DNA of 64,000 bases, taken from Galbula dea. Its lineage: Eukaryota; Chordata; Aves; Piciformes; Galbulidae. Shown here one piece after another: positions 39,804 to 52,436 of the stretch. The stretch's first letter is position 1. Each line of letters begins with the position of its first letter. Made by a program: the position numbers and the translations under genes. Below the pieces are notes generated by a model that ran no database searches, was not told the DNA's origin, and was given only the letters and a program-made list of their open reading frames with translations. The stretch spans positions 248,001 to 312,000 of the forward strand of contig VWZX01001051.1 in the NCBI GenBank assembly GCA_013399015.1. The letters are read 5' to 3'.

Positions 39804-40782
39804 AATATTAGTACTTGATAAAAATAACTTGGAACTGGACCTGGAACATGAATATCAGACTCTTTGTTCTTCATTAGAGAGAGCAAAAGAGAAGTCAGAA
39901 TAATTTCCACAGACCTAGTTTGAAAACCAATTAGCATAACATTCTAAAATGTTCATATAGTTTTATATTTTTATATTATATCAAGTGACAATGTCCTTTG
40001 TTTTCTACATTCCTATTAAGAGTAATCTAGCAGTTTGAAAAGACTTTATGCAAAGGAAATTCTAACAATTAGGCAAGGAAATATTTTTCAGTTTTGACTA
40101 AGATCCACTGAGACAGTTCCTTTCTAGACTCTTTCTGTTAACTAAATTTTTAATGATGGAATATATGCCTGAGTTATTTCTGTGCCTCAGTACAACACAG
40201 AGGCATGATCTTGAGATATTTTAATGGCTATATGAACTCAAACTCTGTTTCTGTGATCACTGTTCCAAATCTTTATGTACTATAATAAATTTCTCATAAG
40301 CTCGATACATTTAAATTGATATTTTAGAGTGTAAATATAAGAGCACATTTTAAATATGGTGATTTCCTGCATTCAGAACTCAAAAGATTTTTTAAATGAT
40401 TAGTCAGAGAATAATTAGTTCAATCACTGTGATACAGGTAGAAAAAACCCAATCTTATTATGTCTTGAAAATGCTCACTTAATGATACATTACCATTCTT
40501 CATATCATTATGTTGCAGCACTTTGGGAATATTACCATACAGACTGCAAGGTCTGTCTTTTTTACTTAGTAGGTCTTAAAGGCAATCTTTTACATGTAGA
40601 TTTAACTCTGCAGTGATAACAAGTACCCTGTAGGTCAGTGGGAATACTCTCATGTGAAAACTCAAGTGTGACCAAGTCAATTATCAGAGAGCATTATATA
40701 GATGGTAGTTTTGGTTGCTTCATCTTAATTTTTTCCTGCAGGCTATTGTCATCAAGCATGAAATAATTATTAGTTCATGTGT

Positions 40783-40845
40783 AGTGTATGTACATATATA
40801 TGTGTGGATGGATACAGGTATGTGTGTGTATGTACAATATGTATA
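40783..40845. repeat. TG/TA-rich simple repeat next to a CR1 end
   Basis: Imperfect GTATGTACATATATATGTG-like sequence abutting the CR1 fragment at 40846. Confidence 0.7.
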
Positions 40846-40896
40846 GAACTTTAGAACCATAGAATTGTTTGGGTTGGAAGGGACTTTTAGAGGTCT
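40846..40896 (-). mobile_element. Short CR1 3'-end remnant
   Basis: ACCATAGAATTGTTTGGGTT followed by GGAAGGGACTTTTAGAGGTC is the reverse complement of an older CR1 end. Only about 50 bases are recognisable. Confidence 0.75.
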
Positions 40897-42607
40897 GAAA
40901 TTGCTTTCAGATGTGCGACAGCTTCACACAAGGCTTTTCTATGTGGAAACCCAAAAGAGAGAGGAAGAGCCTGGAAATATTTCTGGGTCCATTATTTAGG
41001 TTACAAGCTGAGAATCTGTCCTCTTGCATGTGGTTCATAGCAAACAGTAGCTAAAATAGTCAACCCAAGCAAGAATATGTGCATGTTCTCAGGCTTCATT
41101 TTCAGAATTTTCTCTCCCTGTTGACCCTGTTTTCTCCTCTGATAAATTTTAATGTTTATGCATTTTCTAAGGGAGGAAGACAGAATTGTCATAGAAAGTT
41201 TCATGAATACTAATTCTAATAGGTTGTAGTTACTAGGGTGTAAAGTACTAAGTAGATGCTGTAATATTAGATGCAATGCTGAATGAACTAAATATCAACA
41301 TGCATGAGATGGGAATGGCTGCATTACTTATACTGCATAACTCATTCATGGATTTTGTATCTCAAATTATTACCAGTAAAATTTTCATGACAATACAATG
41401 TGTTTGCCCTAGCATGCATAGTTTGAAGACAAACAGTTTTAGAATCAATGTACACATTTTAAACTTTTTCTAAAAATTTTTCTTTCATATATCTTCTCTT
41501 ACTCTTGACATTTTAGACACTATGGGTCCAGTTAGATAGGAAATTATGATGGATATAAGGAAATAGCCTTATGGCATTGAAATACCAGGGATAGATCATT
41601 TCCCGTTATGTAAAATTTCCTATAGTATACCTGGAGAGTTAAAATACTGGACCTTAAACCTATCATGTGCTAGAACTGAACACTGTTAATTTTATGCTTT
41701 TTGTCAATAAACTTTTAATCACAGTTTTACAAGAGGAAAGAGGGGGAGAACTGTTTACAGGAAAATTTGAAAAATTAGGCTAAAGTTACTCAGAGATTGT
41801 TGCTTTAACAGTGATGGACAGCAAAGATGAATTTGTTACCCGAGCTCAGATGCAGCAGTCAAAAGTATACAGTAGATCTACCTTTGCACACAAATGTGCA
41901 AAATTATCAGAGAACATCATATATGAGACCTACATAAATGAAAAAATTCTGCCAAAATATGTAAACTATTTGTACATTAATCCATGTGCGTTTGTTTAAA
42001 TGCTTTTTTAGTAGTTGTATATGTGTATATCAATTGATATTACATTTAATAAGCATTAAACCATTACTAAATAAAGATGTGTAGAAACTGAAATAATGAA
42101 TGGATAAAATTTATAATGTGTATGTTTTCTTGTGTATGTTTCTGAGACATCATTTAGTTTAAACAATGTCATAATGACGTAATGTGGGCTGTGTTTTCCT
42201 TAACAAAATTCTGGAGCAACAATGATGTTAAAGATCCATCTAAGCGTGATACATGAATTGACCATGAAGTTGCTTTGCATGGAAACATTATTTTCAAAAA
42301 TAGTTGCTTTGTATGAAGTGAAAGCTCCTTTAAAATTAGAACTAGTTGAAAAAGCATTATAAAAATATTTCCAAATATTTGAGAGTATAACTCTAAAGAA
42401 AGGAAATCGAACACCAGTTAGGAACTGCCAAGAATACATGGAGCATTTTTTCTTAAAATTCAAGATTTACTCTTTTTGTTGCCACTAATGGCATAATTCT
42501 CCATTTAAACATGGACAGTTTAAAACTTCCAAGTATTTAAAAACTGTTACAAATCACAAGGTGACATACATTGGCAATACGTGGTTTGTAGCTAGATGAA
42601 AGTGGCT
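40897..42607. other. Intronic sequence without recognised features
   Basis: Unique AT-rich DNA between two CR1 remnants. Confidence 0.45.
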
Positions 42608-42666
42608 ACAGTTGAACTCAATGATCTCAGAGGTCTTTTCCAACCATGTTGATTTTATGATTCTAC
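42608..42666 (+). mobile_element. Short CR1 3'-end remnant
   Basis: TTGAACTCAATGATCTCAGA, then GGTCTTTTCCAACCATGTTG and ATTTTATGATTCTA, is the 3' end of an older CR1 subfamily. Only about 60 bases remain. Confidence 0.8.
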
Positions 42667-43860
42667 ATGCCTGTGGCTGTTAGTAAATATATTGATAATA
42701 TGCATGGTTTTGTTTACTGCAAAAATAAGTCAAAATATACAGTCAGGCTTAACTTCCTCAGAAACTATAATAGTAAATTCATTATAAAACACATCTTGCA
42801 ATATGTTGTATTTTCCAAGTGTTGTACTGTGGTATTACTTGTATCAAAACCTACTTTCTTTTTTTTCAGTTCTGAATACCAGGTTTACTGATCTGAGTTG
42901 GTAGTTAGTCACACAAAGCTGAGGTCAAATATTTATTTTGAGAGATGATGAAGCTCAACTATAATTAGCATGAACATTGTATGTATTGTTACATATGCCC
43001 TCAACAATGGAAAGACATTTTTTTAGAGGCTTAGTCAAGTTGTTTTTTTTCCTTAAATGGCAGCCAGGGTATATTGAGCTAAGGGTTTAAAAAGTACTTC
43101 TCAAACCTCTTGAAATAGCTGTTAATTTCCTCTGAAATACTGAGATCTGAAAAAATACCTGGTCAGGTTGCCTGCTAGTCAGGGTCTTTCTAGAGAAGAA
43201 TGTTTTATGTTGGGCTCTGCAAAAATAACTGAGAAAGTTATGAAAAAGGAGGAGAAATAACATTCAATGCTAAAATACATTCTTCAGGTAGTTGATGGGA
43301 CTTCCAGGTTTTTAACCACATACAGCTTTTATCTACTATTTTTCCACTCTTATGATTAGTTGTTGCAATGGAGAAGTCTGAGACAACATGAAAAATGTAC
43401 CAATTTAGTAGGCAAATTCTGCCTAATAGTTTAGTAGATTTACCTCTTTTGATGTCTTTCCACAAGATGTTTTTATTTGTGGGAGAAGGTCCTGCTTTCT
43501 TCAAACCTCACAGACAGGCAAACCTTTCTTTATGCAGAGATCCCAGATTACAGTTAGCCATGGAGCTATTATTATTTCTCCATAATTACCTGACTGTTAG
43601 ATAGTGCTTCAGACTTCACTTCTGTCGACGTAGTACAGAATAGCAAAGAGACATGCTGTTTGGTTTTTCTCAGCACCTCAGGAGCCAGGAGATGTAACAA
43701 TACTTTCAATTTTTTTGTGTCAATTTCAGTTGAGCCACGTTTTTGTTCTCTTAGATCAGCTTGCCTGATAACATTCATCTTGTTAGCATGGTATAATTTA
43801 AATATACTGTAGCACTGTACAAAATTCTGTTCCATTCAGCAGAATCTCTGTTGCCCCCTT
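42667..43860. other. Intronic sequence without recognised features
   Basis: Unique sequence. Antisense frames at 43238-43835 have no recognisable family. Confidence 0.4.
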
Positions 43861-43866
43861 TTTCAG

Positions 43867-44683
43867 ATGACGGTTGCTGCTGGTACGAGCATTGAGAATA
43901 ACATTCAAAGGACCATATCCTGCCCTAATGTATGTTCAAAATATCTTGGATTTTTTGTGTAACTTAAATGCAAAGCCTCCTTATGTGAATTTGGTAGTTG
44001 GTTGCCCACAGAAGATTGTGCATATTGAGGTTACTTTACACTATCTACTTCCGGGTCAATGAATATTGTACTACAAGTGTGGTCTCAGCCTATCAAAATT
44101 GCCAAATTACATTCATTCTTTTCCTATATGGTTTGATGATGCCCCTAAATAAAGACAATGATAATATAGTCTCAGCTCCTTCTGTGTTCATCTTGCTTCC
44201 CACCCAGCTCAATGCTCCTGTGTGTTGAAATCAGTAAAACAGAAACTGACAAAGTGAAGAAAGCAATGAGAGGCTATATTTATTCTACTGAACCTTGTTC
44301 TAAATTGGATTTTGATCTAAAGATGTGTAATACTGGATTTGGAAGAAAGGTAATTTCATTTTTCTTGCTGAAACAAATATATCTCATGACTTAAAATAGA
44401 AGAATGGAGGAGTTACTGTTGTTCATGAAAGGCAGAGTAAGAAATCTATTTTGTTAACAAAAGAAGCAAATTAGTCACTTGTAGTATAATAGGTCATTTA
44501 CCTTTTTTTACTAAAATTATTCAGCTAATGGAAAGTCATGGAGCCAAAATTGAACCCTTACACATTAATGAAGAAACATTAATGAGAATTTGGGATGTAC
44601 CACTGAGAAGAGACTGTGGCTCTGCATTATATAGAAGCTATTTTTTGTCATGTGATGTGTCTAATAATTTACTTTTCAGCTAA
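43867..44683 (+). other. Unexplained cluster of splice-site-like signals and short open frames
   Basis: Three good acceptor-like sites are close together: CCCCTTTTTCAG ending 43866, CTTGCTTCCCACCCAG ending 44207, and a T-rich tract with TTATTCAG ending 44524. A frame that is open after the second site runs to a donor-like AAG|GTAATT at 44349/44350. The same phase continues after the third site, from 44525 to a TAA at 44681-44683. The peptides (for example YIYSTEPCSKLDFDLKMC and SHGAKIEPLHINEETLM) match nothing I recognise. It may be chance, a decayed gene or unannotated exons. I do not assign a function. Confidence 0.25.
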
Positions 44684-46827
44684 AGATTGTCACGTTTATA
44701 AGACAACTGGAGAAAAGAATTCTGGATAAACATTTCCATCACCTTACATTATTTTAAGAATGATCAAATAACCAAGGCACAAGTGCAATATAATTAATGT
44801 AACTAATAGCTAAGAAAAAAATGCTGTGATTTAATATTGGCAAGAAGTTAGTTTGTCCTCTTTATCTGGGAAAAAAATAACATCTTGAAACAATCTTTTT
44901 TCTATAAAGTTTGTGCTCTTAAGGGAACACAGAGAAATTCTTTACACTGCATTCTTGGGAGATACTGTATCTGACTATCTGAGTCATTATGGGTTTCTGA
45001 ATACATTCCCTGAATGAACCAATATTATAAATTCTTGGCTATGCTTTGTACTGTTTGATTCCAGTTTCAGATTCGCTTATATGCAGAGGAAAAATGTTTC
45101 CTTGGTACATAATTTATCATTAATCACCAGTCCCTTCCACATTTTCAACATGACTAGCACTTCTCCAAGGCTGTTTTAGTATTTCAGTCTACAATAGTAC
45201 ATTTTTAATGGAAGATAGTAATATGAAAGATAATAATGTGACAGATAATAATGTGACAGAACTGACAAGCATGGAAAAATGCACGATTTCAGATTTAGCC
45301 ATAGAAGTCTGTACCATTACTCCAAAACTGTCTGGGATCTTCTAGTATTTTTTCTTTTTTCTGCCATTGAACAAGAATATCCTTATTCTTGCCTTTAGAG
45401 ATTACAAGAGCTGTCACTGTAAACTAAAATTCTTAATTATCCCTCAGTTTTTAATTTTGTTTCCTCTCTTTGGACTTCTGTGAGGATTTTTTTTCTCCAA
45501 AAATAAAGATCTCAACCTCCACAAGATAGAGGCTAAAATTTGCAGTTCATTAAATGCTCTTCTAACTCCATATCCTGATATTCCTGTCTAAAGTTTAATT
45601 TCATGAATCAGTCTCACCTGTTGGCTCTCTGAAGTTACCAGTCTTTCTCCATTGACTAATCAAAAGACTTGATTATAGGTGATTAAGTAAAACAAACCCT
45701 GTTTTCTCAATTTAAGATGATGTTTAGGACAAGAATTACCTCAACAAATTGTAGCCTCCTAAGAGCCTGATGTTCAGTTAAGGTATTCAGCTACTTTCAC
45801 TGAAAAAAAAACAAGGTAAGCCATTTGAAGAATCATTACCAGATCTTCCTGGGATGCTAACAATTGCAAAAGCAGATCCAGCTTTGGTTTAGAGAAATAC
45901 TCTAACTGAAAGGAGTTATCCAAAAACTTGATGAATAATTGCAAAGTGTTTTATTCATTCCTAAATCCTCTAGTTTCCAGATTATTAGAAACTGTTTATA
46001 TAGATATTCATTACTGAACAAAACTCAGCTCCTTAGAATTTTCACAAGTGTACTTGTGAAATTATGATTGATTGTTCTGATGCTAATTAGAAAAAAAATC
46101 CTAAAGGAACAACTTCATGCACTTTGCAGTATGGGAGAAAGAAAATTAACTCAATCATTTCTTTTATTCATTGGAATTCCAAACCCCCAATTACCTGTTT
46201 GAGCCATAGTTTTAATAAATTACTTTAAGGCTGTCAAATCCACAGCTGAAATTGTTTGAATGCACTGTAATTTTTCAGTTATTGGGCTACATTACTCTGA
46301 AATGTTTTTTGGTTTCTTGTAATTACTGTGACTTGCACAACTTTGTATTTCTGCCTTTTGTAGAAGGGTTCGATGTGGAGGTTGTTTTCAGAGGCGTAAA
46401 AGTTGCAGTCAGTATATATTGCACTGGCTCACTGTTCTAATTACATGGCATTAATTATACAGTTAGGATTGATGATAAACTCAGCTATTTACTCAAAAAA
46501 AGGCAAAGTGCATTTGATTAGGCTTTTTGGACTCTTCATTGCAGACCTAAAATATATTTCTAGAAGTACAGATGTAGAAGCAGAGTTTGAGATGCTAAAA
46601 CTGCTAAAATATAAAATATGAGATAGATATATATGCTAAAATATTAAAAAAGGCTTTATTAAGCCTGAGTAACATCTCTCAATGTTATTAATAACAAATG
46701 TAAGCAGGTTTTTAAATATAAAGCTTGCAAGAAACCTGAAACTCAAGAAGAAACTTCAATATGTTCAAAATGGAGAACTCGGATAACTATGATGATGTTC
46801 AAGGTACAATTTTGTGGCCACTTTTAC
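44684..46827. other. Intronic sequence with a small tandem repeat
   Basis: Unique AT-rich sequence apart from a 15-mer repeat at 45213-45257. Confidence 0.45.
45213..45257. repeat. Three tandem copies of a 15-mer
   Basis: Two perfect copies of AGATAATAATGTGAC (45228-45242 and 45243-45257) follow a diverged copy, AGATAGTAATATGAA (45213-45227). Confidence 0.88.
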
Positions 46828-47109
46828 AGACTCACAGAATGTTAGGGGTTGAAAGGGATGTTGAAAGATCATCTAGTCCAACCCCCCTGCCACAGCAGGA
46901 TTCCCTAGACCAGGTCACACAGGAATGCATCGAGGCAGGCTTTGAATATCTTCAGAGAAGGAGGCCCCACAACCTCTCTGGGCAGTCTGTTCCAGTGCTC
47001 TGGCACCCTCACTGGGAAAAAACTTTTCCTTGTGTATACATGGTACTTCCTATTGCTTCAATTTACAGCCATTGCCCCTTGTCTGTCACTGGGAAACACT
47101 GAGAAAATC
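46828..47109 (-). mobile_element. CR1 LINE, 5'-truncated copy
   Basis: Reverse complement of the main local CR1 subfamily: CACAGAATGTTAGGGGTTG, ATCATCTAGTCCAACC, TGCCACAGCAGGATTCCC, AGACCAGGTCACACAGGAATG, then CACAACCTCTCTGGGCAG and TTCCAGTGCTCTGGCACCC from the end of ORF2. It fades near CACTGGGAAACACTGAGA. About 280 bases long. An open frame on the + strand (46761-47102) is only the antisense of this repeat. Confidence 0.95.
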
Positions 47110-49118
47110 TAATTTGCCTGCTGTTGCTCTGTGAAGTTCACACCTCCACATTCTTATTTATAGGCCTCAATTTACCTTTATTCCCACATAAACTTTCTGT
47201 TTTCTGTCTCTCAGTATTATAAATTGTTTGCATGACAGAAGCTGAGTGAAAAAAAATGCATATTATATGGAATAGTATTATGCTATTGCAGTTTATTGCC
47301 TTCTCTTACATATTTTTTACTGGGATGATAAAAGGAGTTTAACTGCTCATTTTGCTCTTTCATGCAAGATACCTCAAATCTTGATGGCATCTCTATATAT
47401 TTATTATTATTATAGTTTACATATGCAGCACTACAGTTGCTGTATACTTTGAAAACACTGTTTCTTGATAAAAAGTAAGTTCTGTAGATGTAGTCTTGAA
47501 GTGCACATGCATTCTAATATGTCTGGATGGGCATTACTGGTGGATGTGGAGTAATTTAGAGTAATCAGTTATACTTTGATATTTCAATGCTAATAATTGA
47601 TGGCTGGAGGCAGTGCAAGCTAATGGTCAGAACAAAGACAGGACACTGATGCAGGACATACAGATCCAGTTATTGTGGTTGCATGACCCCAAGCTTCTTC
47701 AAAATGGCAGTATGCACACTCCTGGTATTTAGAGCTCTTTAAGGGATATGTAACTTCAGGCATTCTTAATAGAGTTACAAGTTATAGAGTGATTACTTGG
47801 AAAATGAAGGGGTTTTCAAATTCCAGCATATGTGATTCAGGCTGTTTTGTTTGGGTAGATGTTTTACATAGCTTAATTACATAGCTAAATATGTGTAAAT
47901 TTTTAACTTCAATGGTTTTTATTATCTTACAGCTTTAGAGAAGATACAGAGCATATCTTTAGACATTTTATACAGTAGTTCTGTAGGAAAATAGCAATTT
48001 GCTTCTAATTTGTCAAATCTGGCTGTTATGCAGCGTCTTGTAAAACTACTGGGTTTCATTCATCAAGAATCTTAATTCTTTACACTAGTTCAAAAAGTAT
48101 TTGGGAAGGGTTATTGTAAGTGCAGGTGGAGGGAGAGAAAGCTTTGGTCATAGACAGATGCTTGAAGATAGTGTATTTATTTGTCTCCCAAATGAGAATG
48201 AAACTGAACTTCCTGTGCTTTCCAGACATATTTCTATCAGAGATTAAATTCTGCTTGTTTTCATAAGTTTGTTCATGTGAATAAGCTGAGTATGTTTTTC
48301 TTCCCTAAATTTAAGCCATTATTCTTAGGTAAGCTGAGGAAGAAATAATTTTTTCTATCCTGGGAGCATTTCTGAGATTAAGAGTAAAAAATAATCCCAA
48401 ACTACTACACATAGGAACAAAAAGTCAGAAGCCTAAACAAAATTACAAAATTCCAACCTTTCTCAGGTTGCTATGGAAGCTTCCTGAGCTTTCAGCTGAA
48501 CTCCTTCAGCTCTTTTCCAGCTTTCATAGGATAGTGACCTGCCTCTTAAAGCTACAAACCCATTTTATGTGATTACCTGAAATTTTTAAGTGTCTGACCC
48601 TCCTGGCACATAGATGTTTAACTTTTGTCCATAGGATTAAAAGAACTGTAAGGATGTTTCCTTTCTCAAACTTTTACTCAAAGTCCATAGCTTCAAATCT
48701 TTAGAAGTTGCTTCATTAACAGATAAACTTGCAAACACAAAAGCAAATTCAGTTTGTTCTCACTGCCAGTGACTGTGCAGCCCAGTATTTTGAGCATGGC
48801 ACCAATCTTCTGGCCCTCATCTCCTGTTTCCTTTCCACGGGGCCATGAAAATTCACTGTGCAGCTCAACAGTTCTGCCTCTGCTCCAGACCATGGGATAG
48901 TCAATTAGCTGGCAGATTGCTGCCTGGCAGGTTGTGCCAAGTGTGTTAGATACTAAGGTAGAAAGAGAAAGCAGCAATGAGCTGGAACTAGGGAGATGTA
49001 TCCCTGCAAATGTATGTCTTAACAGCAGTGTGTTGTCCTGGTCCTCAAGTATATGACTGCACACTCACAGTAATGCTTTTATGTGTACAGTGTTGGTATC
49101 CCATCATAACCACTGAGA
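47110..49118. other. Unique intronic stretch
   Basis: No exon or known repeat recognised. A 123-codon frame on the minus strand (48693-49064) is the longest frame outside a recognised CR1. It lies in a GC-richer patch just before an LTR fragment and shows no family motif. Confidence 0.45.
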
Positions 49119-49360
49119 TGTTTAGTTGTGGGCTGACCTTGGCCAGCCCCTACTGAGCTGCTCCCTCAATCCCCCTGTTCAACAGGACAGGCAAAGAAAA
49201 TAGGATGAGAAAGCTAGTAGGTGGAGATAAAGATGGGGACATCACATACTGGTTACCACACAGGTAAAAGAAAGTTCACTTGGGGAAAAGCAGTTTAATT
49301 TCTTGTCAATTAAAATACAGTTGGATGATAAGAAACAAAGACAAAAAAATACAATCATAT
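49119..49360 (-). mobile_element. Partial LTR of a second bird endogenous retrovirus family, antisense
   Basis: The + strand reads GTTGTGGGCTGACCTTGGCC, AGCCCCTACTGAGCTGCTCC, CTCAATCCCCCTGTTCAAC and AGGACAGGCAAAGAAAATA. It then has TGGTTACCACACAGG, CACTTGGGGAAAAGCAG, and TTTAATTTCTTGTCAATTAA. I recognise this order from a common bird LTR, read from its sense 3' end. The GC-rich remainder of that LTR is not visible past about 49360, so the copy is truncated or too decayed. No retroviral genes accompany it. Confidence 0.68.
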
Positions 49361-52341
49361 AAATAAATAAAATGGAATTAACTGGTACTGCATTTGAGGA
49401 ATGGATAGATTAATTTTGAAAGAACTGGAAAAGAATCAGCTGAGGATACTTTAAAGCACGGATGACCAGTTAGATTTAGATGTGGAGCATGAGCTCGGAG
49501 GCTGGTTTCCACCCCTAAGTCCTTAATACCTTCTTGTCGTAAGCTCATTCTGTGCCTTCACTTGAAAGGCATGATCCCTCCCAGGGAGAGGGGGAAGGAG
49601 AGCAAAAGCATATTTGGTTACACAGCTATAAGAATAGAAGCAGAACTGTTGCTGCTTTGTAAAATTATCAAAGAAATAAGCATAAGTTGTGTACAATGGG
49701 GAAAAAAAAAAGCCTTACTGGGTTTCAAAAGTTATACCTCTTCAAGCAGTCTTATTTTTTCTGGTGAATTAAGTAGATACTTTACTATTGACTTAAAAAT
49801 GTTTTGTTTTTGTCAGATGAAAATTTATCACTGTCTTTTTGCTAAAGAAAAATAATTACAAAATTACAGAAATATTATTAGCTCAAGCTTTCAGTAGAAA
49901 TTAATTTCTTCTTGCAAAAGGATTTTTGTGTTTGCATTTAGTTTCAGAAGAACTTGTCTGGGTATTTTTCAGGCAAGTATCATGACTAAAGTTTTATTAG
50001 GAACTATTACCTTTAAATTAGTTTTCTTTTTAGATTGTCATCCTCAAATTTAATAATGCATTTTTGTTTGTTCCATAAACACTCTTTGTTATTTCTCTTA
50101 AAGCAGATAAAAATAGATACAGATCTAACCACTCGTTTAACTCAATTGATTTTAAAATACTGAGTAAGCATCAATATTTATCTTGAAAAAGGAATCAATT
50201 TTGATTGATAACTATATGTTCACACAACATATTTGAAAAGATGTGGTTTCTCAAGATGTATTGCTTCCTGTTACATCCAGTTAATCAGTATGTGAATTAC
50301 CTGGCTGGCTATTTAAAAGAGTATAGTTTGTCATGAATTACATGGACTGTAGCTGGAAAGTCTGACAGTATGCAGTCACACTGGTAGTCTTTTTTTAATT
50401 TTCTTGCATGATTACACCTGTTTTAACTCAGAACCCAAATCCAAATGAAGTTGGTAAGAGCAGAAAAAGGGTAAAAATGGGACTAAGAGGTCATAATCTG
50501 TTTAGTCTTTCTAAATTGAGATGTATAATGGGATCTATATAACATAGCCTGTGCCAAATTGCATTTTGCAGTCACAATTAGTCCATAATACATCTATATT
50601 TTTCTCCAGGAGGCAGGAAAAGACTGGAGATTATAGTGAGTTTCAATCCTGTGAATTAGTCACCAGAAATATAAATGCTCACATATAGGAACATTTCTTC
50701 CTGGGAGACACTGTAAGAAAAAAACACATGTCTTTCCTAGATAACTGTATTATCTTTTCCTTCCATAGACAGTCTGGCCTAAGGACCTCCTGCCCAAAAC
50801 CAGCATAACATGTCTTCTTAATTTTCCTATTACTGCATCCTTTTGAGGACAAGTCTGAGCTGTTACAGTGGTAGAGCTTGAAGATCTCACTTCACCTCCA
50901 ACTCTGGTACCAGCTGGACTGTCCAGGTGGCATACACCTGGGGGCAATTTCAGGACACAATAGACTTAGTTTGGCATTTGCCCAAGATCAGGACCAGAAA
51001 GGAGATTGAAGTGGTAATACTATGGCAAAAACTGTTAGGAATTCCCAGCACAGTCAGGGAGTCAGGGACTTGAAGCTGCTGCAAGATGTCTTGAGTCTTA
51101 AATATCAACCAGATGCTACAGCAGCCATCTGCAGATCATTTTTTAATTCTGCCAGCCATGTGGACATCTCATGTTGCAATTTGGGAATTTCAGGCTGTGG
51201 TGGAAGACACTTCTGTACCTAGCATAAATGAATGCTACTACTTAACCTATAAGGCACCAGAAAGGAAGGGGAGCACAGGAGAGTTTTTATTTCTTGTTCT
51301 GTCCTATACTTTCCTAACCTTGGATGCAAGGATCTCCTACTCTGTTTAATTTGTCTCCAGGAACACTGCAGTAGACAAGGACAGACCTCGCTGTAAGATA
51401 CTGATATACCATGAGGATTCTCTGTGGCTGGAGCTGATTGTCCATAGCTGTAATGTGTTACAATGGTCCCAGCATAATTTGTCCCCAGGACAACCAGCTC
51501 TCACCCAAAGCAATTCCCAGGTTTGGTCTGGGACATTTCATGAGCCAGAGACAGTACACCACTGAGCAATATGCCAGTAGTTAGCCTGTTTTGAAGGCTG
51601 TAGCATAGATTTGTCTGAGTATGTTATTTTGCCTTTACTCTTAACGTGTATCAAGTTTCCTCTTGCAGTTTTTGGTGGGCTATCAAAGAATGTATTGCTG
51701 GTGCCTAGGTCTTCATAAACACAAACAGGCATGATTAATTCTCATGCATGTCAGAAAGCCCACGTGCCTTGAAATAACACATTTGCTCCTATGTAGTTCT
51801 ATGGGCAGGCAGGAATGAGTCTGTATGCATTGTATTTCACAGGGGAGGCATAGTACAATGGCTTTTTATATGCCAAATTCACAAGGATTTCTGAGAATCA
51901 GTATTATTAGAATCATGTTTTCCATTTCTCTTAACAGTAGCTGCTGCAAATGCAGAGTGATGAAGAAGGGTTAAGTTATAGTCTGAGTCTAGTGGGTTTT
52001 GAGATTTAAACATATCTGATGAAAGCATTCAATAGTCTGTATGTGTGTGTTTGTTTGTGATTCTGTGATTTTACTAAAACACTACCTCAGAAAGATAATT
52101 TTTATTTCCTTTCTTCTACTTATGACTCAGATATTGTGATTCTAACCTGAGTTTTCCTAAACAGAAAAGCTCAAAGCTGTCACGTATACTCTGTCCTGAA
52201 CATTATCATCTTTGTTTATTTAGTTATCTGGAGACAAAATATAGTAAGAGGGGACAGATGTAATATTGAATTGGTAGTAATGTAGTAGGATAATGAACTT
52301 CAGACAGAAACAGTAGCTCTACAGCACCTCAAAGGCAACAA
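49361..52341. other. Intronic sequence with a GC-richer patch
   Basis: AT-rich at both ends. The stretch at about 50740-51560 is clearly richer in G and C than its surroundings but has no recognised coding or repeat identity. Confidence 0.45.
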
Positions 52342-52436
52342 GGCTTGTTTGAAGTGTAACTTTGATTTAGAGTGTGGGATCTGGATGCTCAAATCTGATT
52401 TAGTTTTCAAAGTGATAGTCACACTTCAAACAAGCC
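52342..52436. repeat. 95-base inverted repeat with 16-bp perfect arms
   Basis: The left arm GGCTTGTTTGAAGTGT (52342-52357) is the exact reverse complement of the right arm ACACTTCAAACAAGCC (52421-52436). After a small internal loop (AAC against a longer right side) a further 5-bp pairing, TTTGA with TCAAA, is possible. The remaining loop is about 46 bases. The size is that of a precursor hairpin, but the loop is larger than usual for a microRNA. It could be the trace of a small inverted-repeat transposon. Confidence 0.85.

Larger units (their letters stand above)
39174..40845. other. Intronic sequence with pyrimidine-rich and TG-rich simple repeats
   Basis: It contains a CCTT/CCTA pyrimidine tract at 39735-39803 and a TG/TA-rich tract at 40783-40845. 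The open frames at 39498-39937 run through the CCTT tract and are artefacts. Confidence 0.55.

Noticed and set aside
39498..39937. Four overlapping open frames on both strands
   Set aside because: They share the CCTT pyrimidine tract, which lacks stops in several frames.
46761..47102. 113-codon open frame on the + strand
   Set aside because: It is mostly the antisense of a CR1 copy.
48693..49064. 123-codon minus-strand frame as a gene
   Set aside because: No recognisable motif, no splice or promoter context, and it lies next to an LTR remnant; kept only as a note.
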